A DNA stretch of 64,000 nucleotides, from positions 27,682 through 91,681 of the forward strand of contig JAWZXG010000044.1 of assembly GCA_037178625.1 (NCBI GenBank), read 5' to 3'. The DNA is from Skeletonema tropicum (Eukaryota; Bacillariophyta; Thalassiosirophyceae; Thalassiosirales; Thalassiosiraceae). This document shows, piece by piece, positions 63,690-64,000 of this stretch. The notes beneath the pieces were generated by a model. It did not search any database. It was not told where the DNA came from and was given only the letters and a program-made list of their open reading frames with translations. Within the stretch, counting starts at the first letter, position 1. Each line of letters starts with the position of its first letter. Position numbers and translations under genes: made by a program.

Positions 63690-64000
63690 TTAGGGTTAGG
63701 GTTAGGGTTAGGGTTAGGGTTAGGGTTAGGGTTAGGGTTAGGGTTAGGGTTAGGGTTAGGGTTAGGGTTAGGGTTAGGGTTAGGGTTAGGGTTAGGGTTA
63801 GGGTTAGGGTTAGGGTTAGGGTTAGGGTTAGGGTTAGGGTTAGGGTTAGGGTTAGGGTTAGGGTTAGGGTTAGGGTTAGGGTTAGGGTTAGGGTTAGGGT
63901 TAGGGTTAGGGTTAGGGTTAGGGTTAGGGTTAGGGTTAGGGTTAGGGTTAGGGTTAGGGTTAGGGTTAGGGTTAGGGTTAGGGTTAGGGTTAGGGTTAGT
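63690..64000 (+). repeat. Telomere (TTAGGG)n
   Basis: About 52 uninterrupted TTAGGG units running to the end of the window, G-rich strand 3'-ward, as at a natural right chromosome end. The last base departs from the unit (ttagt). No degenerate subtelomeric repeat precedes it; the array joins coding-gene flank directly at 63690. Confidence 0.98.

Overview
The window is the right-hand end of a chromosome from a eukaryotic microalga, most likely a centric diatom. Four observations support this. The last ~311 bases are a (TTAGGG)n telomere with the G-rich strand running off the end. Several genes have short GT-AG introns (79-154 bp). Two predicted proteins start with a signal peptide followed by an A-F junction (AFAPP, AFVTVAP), the bipartite plastid-targeting signature of diatoms and other secondary-plastid algae. 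Ankyrin-repeat paralogs and retroelements are abundant. The species assignment is inference.

Layout. 1-5.7 kb: two tandem copies of a cassette holding an ankyrin-repeat gene (family A), both damaged, one by a 103-bp insertion and with a second insertion in its upstream region. 6.1-8.0 kb: a two-exon membrane protein with two EF-hands and MLO-like features. 8.4-12.4 kb: two 5'-truncated LINE-type fragments (RNase H plus a zinc-finger tail). 12.8-15.7 kb: an ankyrin gene of family B and a plastid-type 2-oxoglutarate/Fe(II) oxygenase. 16-18.5 kb: decayed gene remnants. 18.6-20.7 kb: a TIR element and the intact family A ankyrin gene. 21.5-22.1 kb: a broken BTB/SAM gene. 24.2-28.3 kb: a 1,357-residue coiled-coil protein. 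29.1-30.6 kb: the second family B gene, inverted relative to the first. 33-34.4 kb: a pseudogene of the ABC transporter start and a large fold-back repeat. 34.8-37.2 kb: a class C (GABA-B-like) seven-helix receptor. 37.6-39.4 kb: a decayed Crypton-type tyrosine recombinase. 40.8-42.7 kb: a TIR element with a palindromic minisatellite. 43.6-48.1 kb: a five-exon ABCC transporter. 48.6-50.6 kb: an AP2-domain pseudogene and a GT32-like glycosyltransferase. 50.6-54.5 kb: essentially gene-free. 54.6-61.9 kb: a nested LTR-retrotransposon complex. 62.2-63.7 kb: a two-exon gene whose start codon lies 15 bp from the telomere.

The ordinary genes do not form a pathway. They are single membrane, signalling or secretory functions (receptor, EF-hand protein, ABC exporter, glycosyltransferase, oxygenase) embedded in a subtelomeric landscape of duplication and transposition. 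The best candidates for something undescribed are: (1) an intact 874-891 codon ORF of unknown function between LTRs that share 447 bp (~99% identical) with an adjoining Ty3/gypsy element but differ in their U3 part; (2) the telomere-abutting gene with almost no room for a promoter; and (3) three different small insertions in recent ankyrin paralogs, for two of which the boundaries can be read (a third has perfect inverted termini but an unclear target duplication).
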